Source: Nitratiruptor sp. (GTDB lineage Bacteria; Campylobacterota; Campylobacteria; Campylobacterales; Nitratiruptoraceae). Taken from it: 64,000 nucleotides of DNA. The first letter of the stretch is position 1; every line of letters starts with the position of its first letter. Position numbers and translations under genes: made by a program. The stretch lies in contig PUXW01000006.1 in the NCBI GenBank assembly GCA_009659925.1, positions 116,767 to 180,766 of the forward strand. Direction: 5' to 3'. Positions 44,348-52,112 of this stretch are shown here, in pieces. Below the pieces are notes generated by a model. It was not told where the DNA came from. It saw only the letters and a list, made by a program, of their open reading frames with translations, and searched no databases.

Positions 44348-45028
44348 ATGAAGCGGAAGAAGAGACAGGAGTGCCCCTCCATCCCGGGATGGTTGGTAAG
44401 TTTCGGGGATTTGATGTCCCTGTTGCTAACCTTCTTTATCCTCCTCTATGCTATGAGTACCGTCGATGTGACTAAGGCCATCAAATTCCTCTCCTATTTC
44501 CAAGGAGAACCTAAGTTCAAACCCCTACAGGTGAGTGTCGTTCCCCCCATTATCCCCTTTGCCACCGATGTGGCCAAGAAGATCCGCAAGCGGATTGAGC
44601 GCCTCCTTCCCCCCCACGCCTTTCAGTTGAGTGTGACCACGAGATATGTGATGGTGCGCATCTTCAACGATATCCTCTTCTACGACGAGAGCTATATCCT
44701 CACCAAGGAGGCCAAGGCGAGTCTCCGGGAGCTGGCCAAGACTTTGCGCTCGATCCAACAAGAGGGGGAGTTTCGTATCCGGGTCCAGGGCCATGTGAAG
44801 CGGGGAACCCCCAATCCCTGGGTTCTTTCCATCAAACGGGCCGAAGCGGTGGCCTTCTTCTTGATGAACGAGGGTCTCGATCCATCCCTCTTCTTCATTA
44901 CCGGCTATGGGGATACGAGACCCTTGTACACATGGAACAACCCCTTACTCACCAGGCGTAACGATCGGGTCGAGATCTACATTGAAATTGTCAAGGTAAA
45001 GCGCTTCTATGAGGGGCGGGCTCAGTAG
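44348..45028 (+). CDS. MotB paralogue with altered OmpA-like domain
   Basis: 226 residues. The first 38 residues nearly repeat the first MotB, including the ion-binding aspartate D21; the underlying DNA (44369-44464) differs from the first copy at about 10 of 96 positions. After that the two proteins diverge. The OmpA-like domain (about 105-220) keeps LSIKRAEAV and RRNDRVEIYIEI, but the peptidoglycan-binding GHTD-type motif reads GHVKRG (148-153), so the key aspartate is missing. It might form mixed stators with MotB or anchor differently. Nine bases after motB, so same operon. Confidence 0.88.
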   Translation: MKRKKRQECPSIPGWLVSFGDLMSLLLTFFILLYAMSTVDVTKAIKFLSYFQGEPKFKPLQVSVVPPIIPFATDVAKKIRKRIERLLPPHAFQLSVTTRYVMVRIFNDILFYDESYILTKEAKASLRELAKTLRSIQQEGEFRIRVQGHVKRGTPNPWVLSIKRAEAVAFFLMNEGLDPSLFFITGYGDTRPLYTWNNPLLTRRNDRVEIYIEIVKVKRFYEGRAQ

Positions 45029-45315
45029 GCCCCCCCATTTTTGAACTCCTCAATCTCCATCTCCACCATCTTGTCGATGAGGATCTTGAAGATGTCGGCC
45101 ACCAGATTGGGGGAGATCCCGAGACTTGCCGCCAGGTGGCGGACATGGGAGAGGACATGGTCGATGCGCTCCTGGCTCTTGATCTCTTCGACGCTCACCT
45201 TGAATTTGGCCGCCTGCTTGACGTAGCGGCTCCGCTGGGCTATGAGTTTGACGATCTCCTCATCGATCTTGTCGATCTCTTGGCGCACCTCTTCAAGACT
45301 TTTACACTCTTTCAT
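45022..45315 (-). CDS. AroQ-type chorismate mutase
   Basis: 97 residues. An all-helical monodomain with EVRQEIDKIDEEIVKLIAQRSRYVKQAAKFK, the substrate-binding helix of AroQ/PchB proteins, and the second-half QERIDHVLSHVRHLA. Chorismate mutase converts chorismate to prephenate. PchB-like isochorismate pyruvate lyase is an alternative, less likely without siderophore genes. The start overlaps the xerH stop by 4 bases. Confidence 0.82.
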   Translation of the reverse strand: MKECKSLEEVRQEIDKIDEEIVKLIAQRSRYVKQAAKFKVSVEEIKSQERIDHVLSHVRHLAASLGISPNLVADIFKILIDKMVEMEIEEFKNGGAY

Positions 45316-46367
45316 CTTCCCTCCTTCCCGATACCCTCCATAATCTTTGCGCTCTCTTTGAGTCGCTCTTGATCAAAGTGGGTGTAGATTCTCGATGTAT
45401 TCAAGTTGGCATGGCCGAGACACTCTTGGACGAGGATCAAGTCCTTGCTCTTATTATATAAAAGGGTAGCAAAGGAGTGCCTTAATAGGTGGGCTCCCTG
45501 TTTGGGCTTCGTGATCTTGGCGGCTGTGAGGACCTGGGCGACGAGTTGGCTGATGGCGGTCTGACTCAAGGGGCGACCCCGGCGAGTACAGAAGAGGTAG
45601 TCTTCATGGCAGCGGCGGCGCCTTCGCCACTCTTCAAGGTCATCTTCAATCTGCTTCCGCTGGATGAGGGCCATACGGTAGCGCTTGCCCTTGCCCTCAA
45701 TCTGGATCAGGTAGTACTCTTGGTCGGGAATGAGGTGGCTTTCTCGAATCGAGATGGCCTCTTGGACCCGAATTCCGGTAAAAAGGAGGAGTTTCAAAAG
45801 GGCCCGGTTGCGAGGAGCTACATCGGGGGCGAAGGGATAGTCTGTCAAGGCCTCCAAAAAGCGGGCTATCTCTCCTGAAGTTAGGTAGGATGGAGGTTTG
45901 ATCTGGCCCGACTTGCCCCAGTGGCGCAACTTGATGTCGAAGGTGTGCCCTTGGTCGTTGGAGCGTTGCACATAGTCGAAGAAGTTGATGAGGACGCTGC
46001 GATGGTTGCTCTTGGTTGCATCACTTAGCCCCAAGGTGGTGGTATTGAGGGCTTCGATGAGGTACTCTTCGTCGATGGAGGTGAGGGAGGGGAGGGGATT
46101 GGCTTGGGCATAAGTATAGAGTTTTCGCAAGGGCTGAAAATAGGTGGCAATACCAATGATTCCTAGATTACGAGCCCTTTTGATCCTCTCTTCCAATTGG
46201 TAGATGGAAGAGGGGGGCTTGGCGAAGTTGTTGCCGATGGAGGTGAGCAGCTGCTCGTTGGGGAGGTGGCGCCTGGAGAGGGTGGCCATCTTGAAGCGGA
46301 GGTAGCGCCAGATCCAAAAGAGGAGGCTCTCAGGGAAACTCTCTGCCACATCGAGGGGAAAGCGCAT
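45312..46367 (-). CDS. xerH: XerH-type tyrosine recombinase
   Basis: 351 residues from ATG 46367 with AAAGGGAG upstream; a longer frame to 46502 crosses the promoter region. The opening MRFPLDVAESFPESLLFWIWRYLRFK matches XerH, the single recombinase that resolves chromosome dimers at difH in Campylobacterota. The catalytic set is complete: GIRVQEA arginine, the GKGKR lysine, LLRHSFATLL (HxxR), LGHANLNTSRIYTHF (His and Tyr). Chorismate mutase follows with a 4-base overlap. The dif site often lies near xerH, and palindromes occur in the adjacent gap. Confidence 0.9.
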   Translation of the reverse strand: MRFPLDVAESFPESLLFWIWRYLRFKMATLSRRHLPNEQLLTSIGNNFAKPPSSIYQLEERIKRARNLGIIGIATYFQPLRKLYTYAQANPLPSLTSIDEEYLIEALNTTTLGLSDATKSNHRSVLINFFDYVQRSNDQGHTFDIKLRHWGKSGQIKPPSYLTSGEIARFLEALTDYPFAPDVAPRNRALLKLLLFTGIRVQEAISIRESHLIPDQEYYLIQIEGKGKRYRMALIQRKQIEDDLEEWRRRRRCHEDYLFCTRRGRPLSQTAISQLVAQVLTAAKITKPKQGAHLLRHSFATLLYNKSKDLILVQECLGHANLNTSRIYTHFDQERLKESAKIMEGIGKEGR

Positions 46368-46388
46368 TGCTACTCCCTTTTTGCCCCC

Positions 46389-46394
46389 ATTGTA
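46389..46394 (-). promoter_or_regulatory. xerH -10 box
   Basis: The complement reads GGTACAATGG, 22 bases before the xerH ATG. Seventeen bases further upstream the -35 position falls on one arm (46412-46417) of an imperfect palindrome. Confidence 0.5.
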
Positions 46395-46411
46395 CCATGA
46401 AAAATTTAAGG

Positions 46412-46440
46412 GATGGTGTGGAATAATATGACATACCATC
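46412..46440. repeat. Imperfect 29-base palindrome between the recombinase genes
   Basis: Arms GATGGTGTG (46412-46420) and CATACCATC (46432-46440) match at 8 of 9 positions when one is complemented; an 11-base AT-rich centre lies between them. It covers the predicted xerH -35 box. Size and symmetry are those of an operator or of a Xer recombination site; neither is shown. Confidence 0.55.
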
Positions 46441-46522
46441 AACTTCCTCCTACTCTCCATTTTATCGAGGAGGTGGAAAGGGATGGGGCAAAAAGAGAAC
46501 ATACTGAACAGTATGTCATATT
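46425..46522. repeat. 12-base inverted repeat flanking the recombinase promoter region
   Basis: AATATGACATAC at 46425-46436 recurs as its exact complement, GTATGTCATATT, at 46511-46522, 74 bases apart. The left copy lies inside the 29-base palindrome, the right copy overlaps the 18-base palindrome. Confidence 0.65.
46499..46516. promoter_or_regulatory. Perfect 18-base palindrome upstream of the second recombinase
   Basis: ACATACTGAACAGTATGT is a perfect inverted repeat of 8-base arms around AA. It ends 7 bases before the AAAGGAG ribosome site region and 18 bases before the ATG. It may be an operator, a binding site for the recombinase, or an RNA hairpin that controls translation. Confidence 0.65.
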
Positions 46523-46534
46523 GAAAGGAGTCCC

Positions 46535-47491
46535 ATGCGTCTGGAACGAGATGGGTTCATCCCCGATTTGCAACGATGGTTCCAAGCCTACAAGGCCTAT
46601 ATGGAGAGCCTCAACTACTCCCCCAACACCATCAAACTCTACACCACTACGATCGAGGCGTTCATCGAGTATAGCCGGGCTTTCCAAGACGAGATGGACA
46701 TCCGCGAGATCAATACCCTCTACATCACCTCCTTTCTCGCCTACCTGGAGGAGCGGGCCCGGGAGCAAAATCCTCGAAAGCTCAAGGGAGGTGGCCTTTC
46801 AAAAAGTAGCAAGCAGACCTACCTCAAAGGGATCAAGGGATTTTTAACCTTCATCAGCGATAACAACGACGAACTCTTTACCTTCGAGCGCATCTTTCAA
46901 AAGATCCGCCTCCGGGGGCAGCGGAGCGAAGAGCGGATGGACTACCTGAGCGACGAGGAGATCCAACGGCTCTTACAAGTTCTCGAAGAGGAGAAACGCA
47001 CCTATGGGCGCTACGACAACTATCGCAACGCCCTGCTAGTCAAACTCATGCTCTATGGGGGGCTGCGTATCAGCGAAGCTTTGGGGGTGCGTCTGCAAGA
47101 TTTCACCCCAATCGACGGGGCCTACAAGATTCGGGTCCAGGGGAAAGGGGGACGGGAGCAGTTCGCCTACATCCTCGCTGACCATATCAAGGGGGAACTT
47201 TTCTACCTAGAACACCGAATCGATCCGAGTACCCCCATTATGCGCACCCGCTCCGGAGCCATCCTTGCCCGTCAAAATGCCTTCTCCATCTTGAAGCGGC
47301 TCTACAAACGGGCCGGTATCGCTAAACAGGGACTCCATATCCTCCGCCACACCTTCGCCATGCGACTGGCTCGGGAGGGGGTCGATTTGCTGGTGATCAA
47401 GAAGGCCCTGCGTCATGCCAATATCAACAGCACCATGGTCTACGCCAAGGCCCAAGAGGACGATGTTATCCGGGCCCTCAAGCCTTCGTAG
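46535..47491 (+). CDS. Second tyrosine recombinase (XerC/D-like integrase)
   Basis: 318 residues, ATG with GAAAGGAG upstream. N-terminal SAM-like core-binding domain (about 10-115), catalytic domain (about 135-310) with GGLRISEAL arginine, GKGGREQF lysine, LHILRHTFAMRL (HxxR) and LRHANINSTMVYAKA (His, Tyr). It is shorter than phage integrases, unlike XerH in sequence, and not accompanied by phage or plasmid genes. It is transcribed away from xerH and shares the palindrome-rich gap. It may be an old integrase remnant or a housekeeping second Xer. It converges with the next gene, overlapping by 14 bases. Confidence 0.9.
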   Translation: MRLERDGFIPDLQRWFQAYKAYMESLNYSPNTIKLYTTTIEAFIEYSRAFQDEMDIREINTLYITSFLAYLEERAREQNPRKLKGGGLSKSSKQTYLKGIKGFLTFISDNNDELFTFERIFQKIRLRGQRSEERMDYLSDEEIQRLLQVLEEEKRTYGRYDNYRNALLVKLMLYGGLRISEALGVRLQDFTPIDGAYKIRVQGKGGREQFAYILADHIKGELFYLEHRIDPSTPIMRTRSGAILARQNAFSILKRLYKRAGIAKQGLHILRHTFAMRLAREGVDLLVIKKALRHANINSTMVYAKAQEDDVIRALKPS

Positions 47492-47990
47492 CCACCAGGA
47501 GGGCCCGCTCCCGATGGAGCTGGTAGTAGAGGATCTCCAGATCGTGGAAGAGAAAGAGTAACTCGTTCTTGCGCAGCAAATAGGCCGAGTTCAAATCGGT
47601 ACGCCGATAGGTGAAGCTCTCATAGATCAAGATCCCGTCCTCCTTGAGGGAGTGGACGATTTGAGAGACGATGGAGCGCTCGAGGAAATTGGTGCAAAGG
47701 ATGAGGTCGTAGTAGTTCTTCTTGAAGTGGAAGTGACGGATATCGGTACAAATGGCCCGGATCCCCGGATAGGTGGCGACTCGCCGCAACCCCTCCCATG
47801 CAATATCGACGGCATCGACGAGGAATCCCTGCTGGGCTAGGAATTTGGCGTTTTGCCCCATACCACAGGCGATATCGAGAGCCCTTGGCCCTGGGGCGAG
47901 GCGGTAGAAGTGTTTGAGGGCCTGGTTCACTGGAGGAGGGGTTGGACGACGCTTGTAGCGTTGGTTCCAGGTTTTCGCTCGCTCCTCCAT
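47478..47990 (-). CDS. Class I SAM-dependent methyltransferase (TehB-like)
   Basis: 170 residues from ATG 47990, which has an ideal AAAGGAGGTG ribosome site; longer frames lack one. SAM motif ALDIACGMGQNAKFLAQQG near residue 39, acidic loop VDAVDIAW, then YDLILCTNFLERS and LKEDGILIYESFT. It resembles TehB-type small methyltransferases linked to tellurite or thiopurine detoxification. The substrate cannot be inferred. Divergent from murA across a tandem-repeat promoter region. Confidence 0.82.
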   Translation of the reverse strand: MEERAKTWNQRYKRRPTPPPVNQALKHFYRLAPGPRALDIACGMGQNAKFLAQQGFLVDAVDIAWEGLRRVATYPGIRAICTDIRHFHFKKNYYDLILCTNFLERSIVSQIVHSLKEDGILIYESFTYRRTDLNSAYLLRKNELLFLFHDLEILYYQLHRERALLVATKA

Positions 47991-48008
47991 GGGGCACCTC
48001 CTTTGAAA

Positions 48009-48043
48009 AATTGTAGTATAATCGTGCAATTGTAATATAATCG
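48009..48043. promoter_or_regulatory. Tandem duplicated promoter between methyltransferase and murA
   Basis: AATTGTAGTATAATCG (48009-48024) is repeated as AATTGTAATATAATCG (48028-48043), 15 of 16 bases identical with a period of 19. Each copy has TATAAT toward murA and, on the other strand, TACAAT toward the methyltransferase, so both genes could have two start sites. Confidence 0.6.
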
Positions 48044-48062
48044 CGGCCAAAAAGGATAGTGG

Positions 48063-49325
48063 ATGGACTTCTTGCGAATCGATGGGGGGCGGAAACTCCA
48101 AGGCAGCGTCCCAATTTCAGGGGCAAAAAATGCCGCCCTCCCCCTCATTGCCGCCACCATCCTCTCCAAAAGACCGGTCCATATCTCCAACCTTCCCGAT
48201 GTCCGGGATATTCATACCCTCCTCCAGCTTCTCGACAACCTTGGGGCTTCTTTCCACTACCGCGACCACCAGGCGACTATCGACACTTCGACGATCCAAA
48301 GCACCATCGCCAAGTACGACATCGTCCGGAAGATGCGAGCTTCCATCCTCGTCCTTGGGCCCCTGCTTGCCCGTTTTGGCCATTGCGAGGTGAGTCTACC
48401 GGGAGGGTGTGCCATTGGCCAGCGCCCCATCGATTTGCACCTGCGGGCCCTCCAGCAGATGGGAGCCCAAATCTCCATCAAGAGCGGTTATGTGGTAGCC
48501 GAGGCTAGGAAGGGATTGCGGGGAACGACCATTATCTTCGACAAAATCACCGTCACGGGGACTGAAAATATCATTATGGCTGCTGCCCTTGCCAAGGGGG
48601 AGACGGTCATCATCAATCCGGCCAAAGAGCCGGAGGTAGTCCAACTGTGCCAAGTCCTTGCAGCCGGTGGAGTCGAGATAGAGGGAATTGAGAGTGACGA
48701 GTTGCGGATCCGTGGAAGTGAGGGGGAACTTTTGGACCTCGGGTCCTTCCGGGTCATTCCCGATCGGATTGAGGCTGGGACCTATCTGTGTGCTGGGGCG
48801 ATCACCAATTCCCAGGTCACCATTACTGACTGCGACCCCAACCACCTCGACGCGGTGGTAGCCAAGTTGATGGAGATGGGCTTTGGAATCAAGCGAGATC
48901 GAAGGAGTATAACCATCTTGCCTGCCCGAAAGATCGCCCCTGTTCATATCGTCACCAGCGAATACCCCGGCTTTCCTACCGACATGCAGGCCCAATTCAT
49001 GGCCCTCGCCCTCATGGCTGAGGGTACCTCCATCATCGAAGAGCGGCTCTTTGAAAACCGATTCATGCACGCCAGTGAACTCATGCGCTTTGGGGCCAAC
49101 ATCCAGCTCAAGGGGAATGTGGCCACCATCATCGGTCCCACCAAACTCTACGGCGCCGATGTGATGGCTACAGACCTTCGGGCCAGTAGCGCCCTGGTCC
49201 TCGCTGGGCTAGCGGCCCAAGGCCGGACCAATGTCCATCGAATCTACCATCTGGATCGAGGATATGAGCGGCTGGAGGGGAAGTTGGCCGCTCTCGGGGC
49301 TGCTATCACCCGGTTGCGGGAGTGA
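48063..49325 (+). CDS. murA: UDP-N-acetylglucosamine 1-carboxyvinyltransferase
   Basis: 420 residues. First committed step of peptidoglycan synthesis: transfer of enolpyruvate to UDP-GlcNAc. The catalytic cysteine is C116 in [12 protein letters not shown], so the enzyme should be fosfomycin-sensitive in principle. [42 protein letters not shown] and [14 protein letters not shown] are family blocks. Its stop abuts the hspR stop with no bases between. Confidence 0.98.
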   Translation: MDFLRIDGGRKLQGSVPISGAKNAALPLIAATILSKRPVHISNLPDVRDIHTLLQLLDNLGASFHYRDHQATIDTSTIQSTIAKYDIVRKMRASILVLGPLLARFGHCEVSLPGGCAIGQRPIDLHLRALQQMGAQISIKSGYVVAEARKGLRGTTIIFDKITVTGTENIIMAAALAKGETVIINPAKEPEVVQLCQVLAAGGVEIEGIESDELRIRGSEGELLDLGSFRVIPDRIEAGTYLCAGAITNSQVTITDCDPNHLDAVVAKLMEMGFGIKRDRRSITILPARKIAPVHIVTSEYPGFPTDMQAQFMALALMAEGTSIIEERLFENRFMHASELMRFGANIQLKGNVATIIGPTKLYGADVMATDLRASSALVLAGLAAQGRTNVHRIYHLDRGYERLEGKLAALGAAITRLRE

Positions 49326-49706
49326 CTACTTTTCCTCCTCGAAGATAATGATGTCGGTTTTAAAATCCTTCTTGATGATGGCTCGGCTCTTGGGAAGTTC
49401 TGCCCCACTCTCATAGCGCTCCAGGGCCGCTTGGAGGCGCTCGATCTCCCGCTCCATCTCCTCCATGCGCTCTTTAAGCCGCAAGATGATATCAACTCCA
49501 GCTAGATTGACCCCAAGTTCCCGGGTCAAACGCAAGATGGTCTTGATGCGATCGATATCCTTTTGGGAGTAGAGCCGGGTCTTCCCTTCCGTCCTCGATG
49601 GGGAGATGAGGCCCTCCCGCTCATACTGTCTGAGGGTTTGTGGATGGATGTTGAGGACCTTGGCGACAACGCTGATCAGATAGACCGGTTCATCGTAAGC
49701 GTGCAT
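49326..49706 (-). CDS. hspR: HspR, MerR-family heat-shock repressor
   Basis: 126 residues. The MerR-type winged helix-turn-helix (about 10-75) carries YLISVVAKVLNIHPQTLRQYEREGLISPSRTEGKTRLYSQ, followed by a coiled coil (about 78-100) and a lysine-rich tail ending IIIFEEEK. In Helicobacter, HspR represses the chaperone operons and its own cbpA-hspR operon. It starts at the last base of the cbpA stop, so it is cotranscribed with cbpA. Confidence 0.93.
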   Translation of the reverse strand: MHAYDEPVYLISVVAKVLNIHPQTLRQYEREGLISPSRTEGKTRLYSQKDIDRIKTILRLTRELGVNLAGVDIILRLKERMEEMEREIERLQAALERYESGAELPKSRAIIKKDFKTDIIIFEEEK

Positions 49707-50593
49707 TATTCACCTCCGGGTAGTTTTTCTTTCATCATCTTGGCCAATTCTGGATCGAGCTCTTCGGCTTTGGGAAGGACGATGTTGGCCTTGAGATAGA
49801 GATCGCCCTTGCTCTTGGTCTTTCGATCCATGACCCCCATTCCCTTGACACGGAATTTTGCACCACACTTGGTATTGGGTGGGACTTTGAGGGTGATCTC
49901 CTTTTCGAGGGTGGGTACTTTGACCTTCCCGCCGAAGAGGGCAACTTTGAGGGGGATGTCGATGGTCTTGTACAAATCGTTTCCAACCCGCTCATATTCT
50001 GGATCGGGAGCTACCTCCACCTTGAGCAGGAGATCCCCCCGGCGCCCCTTGTAGCTCCGGCCTTTCCCCCGGATGCGCAGGGTATCTCCACTTTTGACCC
50101 CAGCGGGGATGCGTACGTCGAAGGTCTCCCCATTGATGGTCAAAGAGTGGGTGCCCCCCAAGACGGCGGTGCGAAAGGGGATGGTGATCTTGGCGTGTAG
50201 ATCCAGATCTGGCTGGGCGAAATCTTCGAAGTTGAAACCTCCAAAACCCCCGGAGCGGAATGTCTGGGAACCGAAGCCTCCAAATCCTCCACCAAAGATA
50301 GAGCGCAAGATCTCATCTAGGTCGACTCCGCCTTGGAAGTTCTGCTGGGCAAAGTCGTGGAAGTTTTGACCACCAAACATAGAGTCGCCATACTGGTCGT
50401 ACTGCTTGCGCTTTTCAGGATCGCTGAGGATCTCGTAGGCGGCGTTGATCTCCTTGAACTTCTCTTCGCACTCGGGATCTTTGCAGATATCGGGATGGTA
50501 TTTGCGAGCTAGCTTGCGATAGGCCTTCTTGATCTCTTCTGGGGAAGCGTCTGGCTTGATGCCAAGGGTTTCATACAAACTCTTTCCGCCCAC
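49706..50593 (-). CDS. cbpA: CbpA/DnaJ-type co-chaperone
   Basis: 295 residues from GTG 50593 with GGAGG five bases upstream; an ATG 18 codons earlier lies upstream of the promoter and is rejected. J domain (about 4-67) with the HPD motif in [11 protein letters not shown], a phenylalanine/glycine-rich linker (about 75-135), then two C-terminal substrate-binding beta domains. There is no zinc-finger region, so it is CbpA rather than DnaJ. It stimulates DnaK. In an operon with hspR. Confidence 0.93.
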   Translation of the reverse strand: MGGKSLYETLGIKPDASPEEIKKAYRKLARKYHPDICKDPECEEKFKEINAAYEILSDPEKRKQYDQYGDSMFGGQNFHDFAQQNFQGGVDLDEILRSIFGGGFGGFGSQTFRSGGFGGFNFEDFAQPDLDLHAKITIPFRTAVLGGTHSLTINGETFDVRIPAGVKSGDTLRIRGKGRSYKGRRGDLLLKVEVAPDPEYERVGNDLYKTIDIPLKVALFGGKVKVPTLEKEITLKVPPNTKCGAKFRVKGMGVMDRKTKSKGDLYLKANIVLPKAEELDPELAKMMKEKLPGGE

Positions 50594-50617
50594 CTTAACC
50601 TCCAATTTTTTAGGTCG

Positions 50618-50663
50618 ATTATAACATAATTCTTTAGTCTTGGTCAATCAAATTTTGTTGACC
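50618..50663 (-). promoter_or_regulatory. cbpA-hspR promoter with overlapping inverted repeat (candidate HspR operator)
   Basis: On the minus strand TTGACC (complement of 50642-50647) and TATAAT (complement of 50618-50623) are 18 bases apart. The -35 box is one arm of an inverted repeat GGTCAA-N10-TTGACC (50642-50663), which extends imperfectly to CTTGGTCAA/TTGACCCAA. An HspR dimer there would block the promoter. The match to the actinobacterial HAIR consensus is only partial. Confidence 0.6.
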
Positions 50664-50722
50664 CAATTCCCCTTACCCCTACTCCCGCTGGAGCCATCTT
50701 GGCGATTTCCTGAGGCTTTTGC

Positions 50723-50728
50723 TATACT
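50723..50728 (+). promoter_or_regulatory. Dynamin-like gene -10 box
   Basis: TATACT, with TTGGCG at 50699-50704 as a possible -35 box (18-base spacing). It lies 23 bases upstream of the start codon. Confidence 0.45.
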
Positions 50729-50750
50729 TTTTGTAAAAAAGGTTTCCGCC

Positions 50751-52112
50751 ATGAAACCCCAAGAGCGTTACAAACGGCTCAAAGAACACCTACTGGAAGA
50801 GAACCCGATCCTCGTGGAGGCCATCGACGCCTATCGTCAGCTCGATGCCATCGCCCACTCCCTGGCTCTCTTGCCCCGGGAGCGCACCTATACCGAATCC
50901 ATATCGTGGTGGCCCCTCATCTCCATTCTTGGAACCTTCTCGGCTGGAAAGTCGAGCTTCATCAACGAGTACCTTGGACTCCGGGTCCAAGATACGGGGA
51001 ACCAGGCCGTCGATGATAAGTTCACCGTCATCTGCTACTCCAAGCAGCCTGGGGTCACAACCCTGCCCGGCGTTGCCCTCGATGCCGATCCCCGCTTCCC
51101 CTTCTACAACATCTCCAAGGAGATCGAGCGGATCGACAAGAGTGACCGCAACATCAACCGCTACCTCCAGCTCAAGACGGTCCACTCCGAGAATCTCAAG
51201 GGGAAGATCCTCATCGACTCCCCCGGCTTTGATGCAGATGTCCAGCGGGATGCGATCTTGCGGATCACCTCCCACATCATCGACCTCTCCGACCTTGTGC
51301 TCATCTTCTTCGACGCCCGCCACCCCGAGCCGGGGGCGATGCGGGACACCCTCGACCATCTAGTCGAAGTGGCCAAGAACCACACCGATAGCGACAAGGT
51401 CCTCTACATCCTCAACCAGATCGACACCTGCGCCAGAGAGGACAACCTTGAAGAGATTATCGGCGCTTGGCAGCGCGCTTTGAGTCAAAAGGGGATCGTC
51501 AGCGGGAAATTCTACGCCATCTACAACGAATCCCTGGCCAAATTTGACGATCCAGCCCTTGAGGAGCGGCTCCAACGCAAGAAGGATCAAGATCTTGCCG
51601 CCATCAAGGAGAAGATCGAAAAGGTCCGGATCGACCGGGCCTATCGAATCGTTAAGAATATCGAGACGAGAGCCAAGGAGATCCTCAACACCCTCCCCCG
51701 CCTCGCCCAACTCCTCAATCGCTTCCGCTCCCGCCTCCTCCTGGTCGATCTACTCCTAGCCATCCTCCTGGCAGGGACCCTCATCTACCTTATCGAGCGC
51801 CAACTCTCCCAAGAGCTTCTCCTAGGGGCCGCCGCCATTCTTACTTTGGTGGCCATTACCATCCACTTCAAAGCCAAATCGATCCTCAGCAACCTCATGG
51901 CCCGCTCCATCTCAGAAGAGCCCCTGCGGCGCAGTTTCACCCATATGACCCGCTGGTACCAGTTGGCCCTGACGGCTCCAGGGAGGGTGATGAGCCATGG
52001 GCTCCAGGCCCGTTTGGAGGCCCTCATCCAAAGGAGTCGGGACTTCATCCAACGCCTCAACGATCAATTCCTCGAACTCAAATCCGATAGAGCCGATACT
52101 CCAGGGCCTTGA
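50751..52112 (+). CDS. Bacterial dynamin-like GTPase
   Basis: 453 residues. P-loop GTFSAGKSSFINEYL (G61 on), switch I region with TTLPG, G3 DSPGFDADVQ, G4 NQID, then a helical stalk (about 280-345), two adjacent transmembrane helices (about 345-395) and a C-terminal helical tail. The P-loop G-T-F-S-A-G-K-S is typical of dynamin-superfamily proteins such as EHDs and bacterial DLPs, which shape or repair membranes. Bacterial dynamins often occur in pairs; only one is here. Its last 35 bases overlap the reductase gene on the other strand. Confidence 0.85.
   Translation: MKPQERYKRLKEHLLEENPILVEAIDAYRQLDAIAHSLALLPRERTYTESISWWPLISILGTFSAGKSSFINEYLGLRVQDTGNQAVDDKFTVICYSKQPGVTTLPGVALDADPRFPFYNISKEIERIDKSDRNINRYLQLKTVHSENLKGKILIDSPGFDADVQRDAILRITSHIIDLSDLVLIFFDARHPEPGAMRDTLDHLVEVAKNHTDSDKVLYILNQIDTCAREDNLEEIIGAWQRALSQKGIVSGKFYAIYNESLAKFDDPALEERLQRKKDQDLAAIKEKIEKVRIDRAYRIVKNIETRAKEILNTLPRLAQLLNRFRSRLLLVDLLLAILLAGTLIYLIERQLSQELLLGAAAILTLVAITIHFKAKSILSNLMARSISEEPLRRSFTHMTRWYQLALTAPGRVMSHGLQARLEALIQRSRDFIQRLNDQFLELKSDRADTPGP

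Noticed and set aside
46535..47491. Interpretation of the second recombinase as part of a genomic island
   Set aside because: Flanking genes on both sides are core genes (xerH, murA), there is no cargo, and base composition looks like the surroundings.
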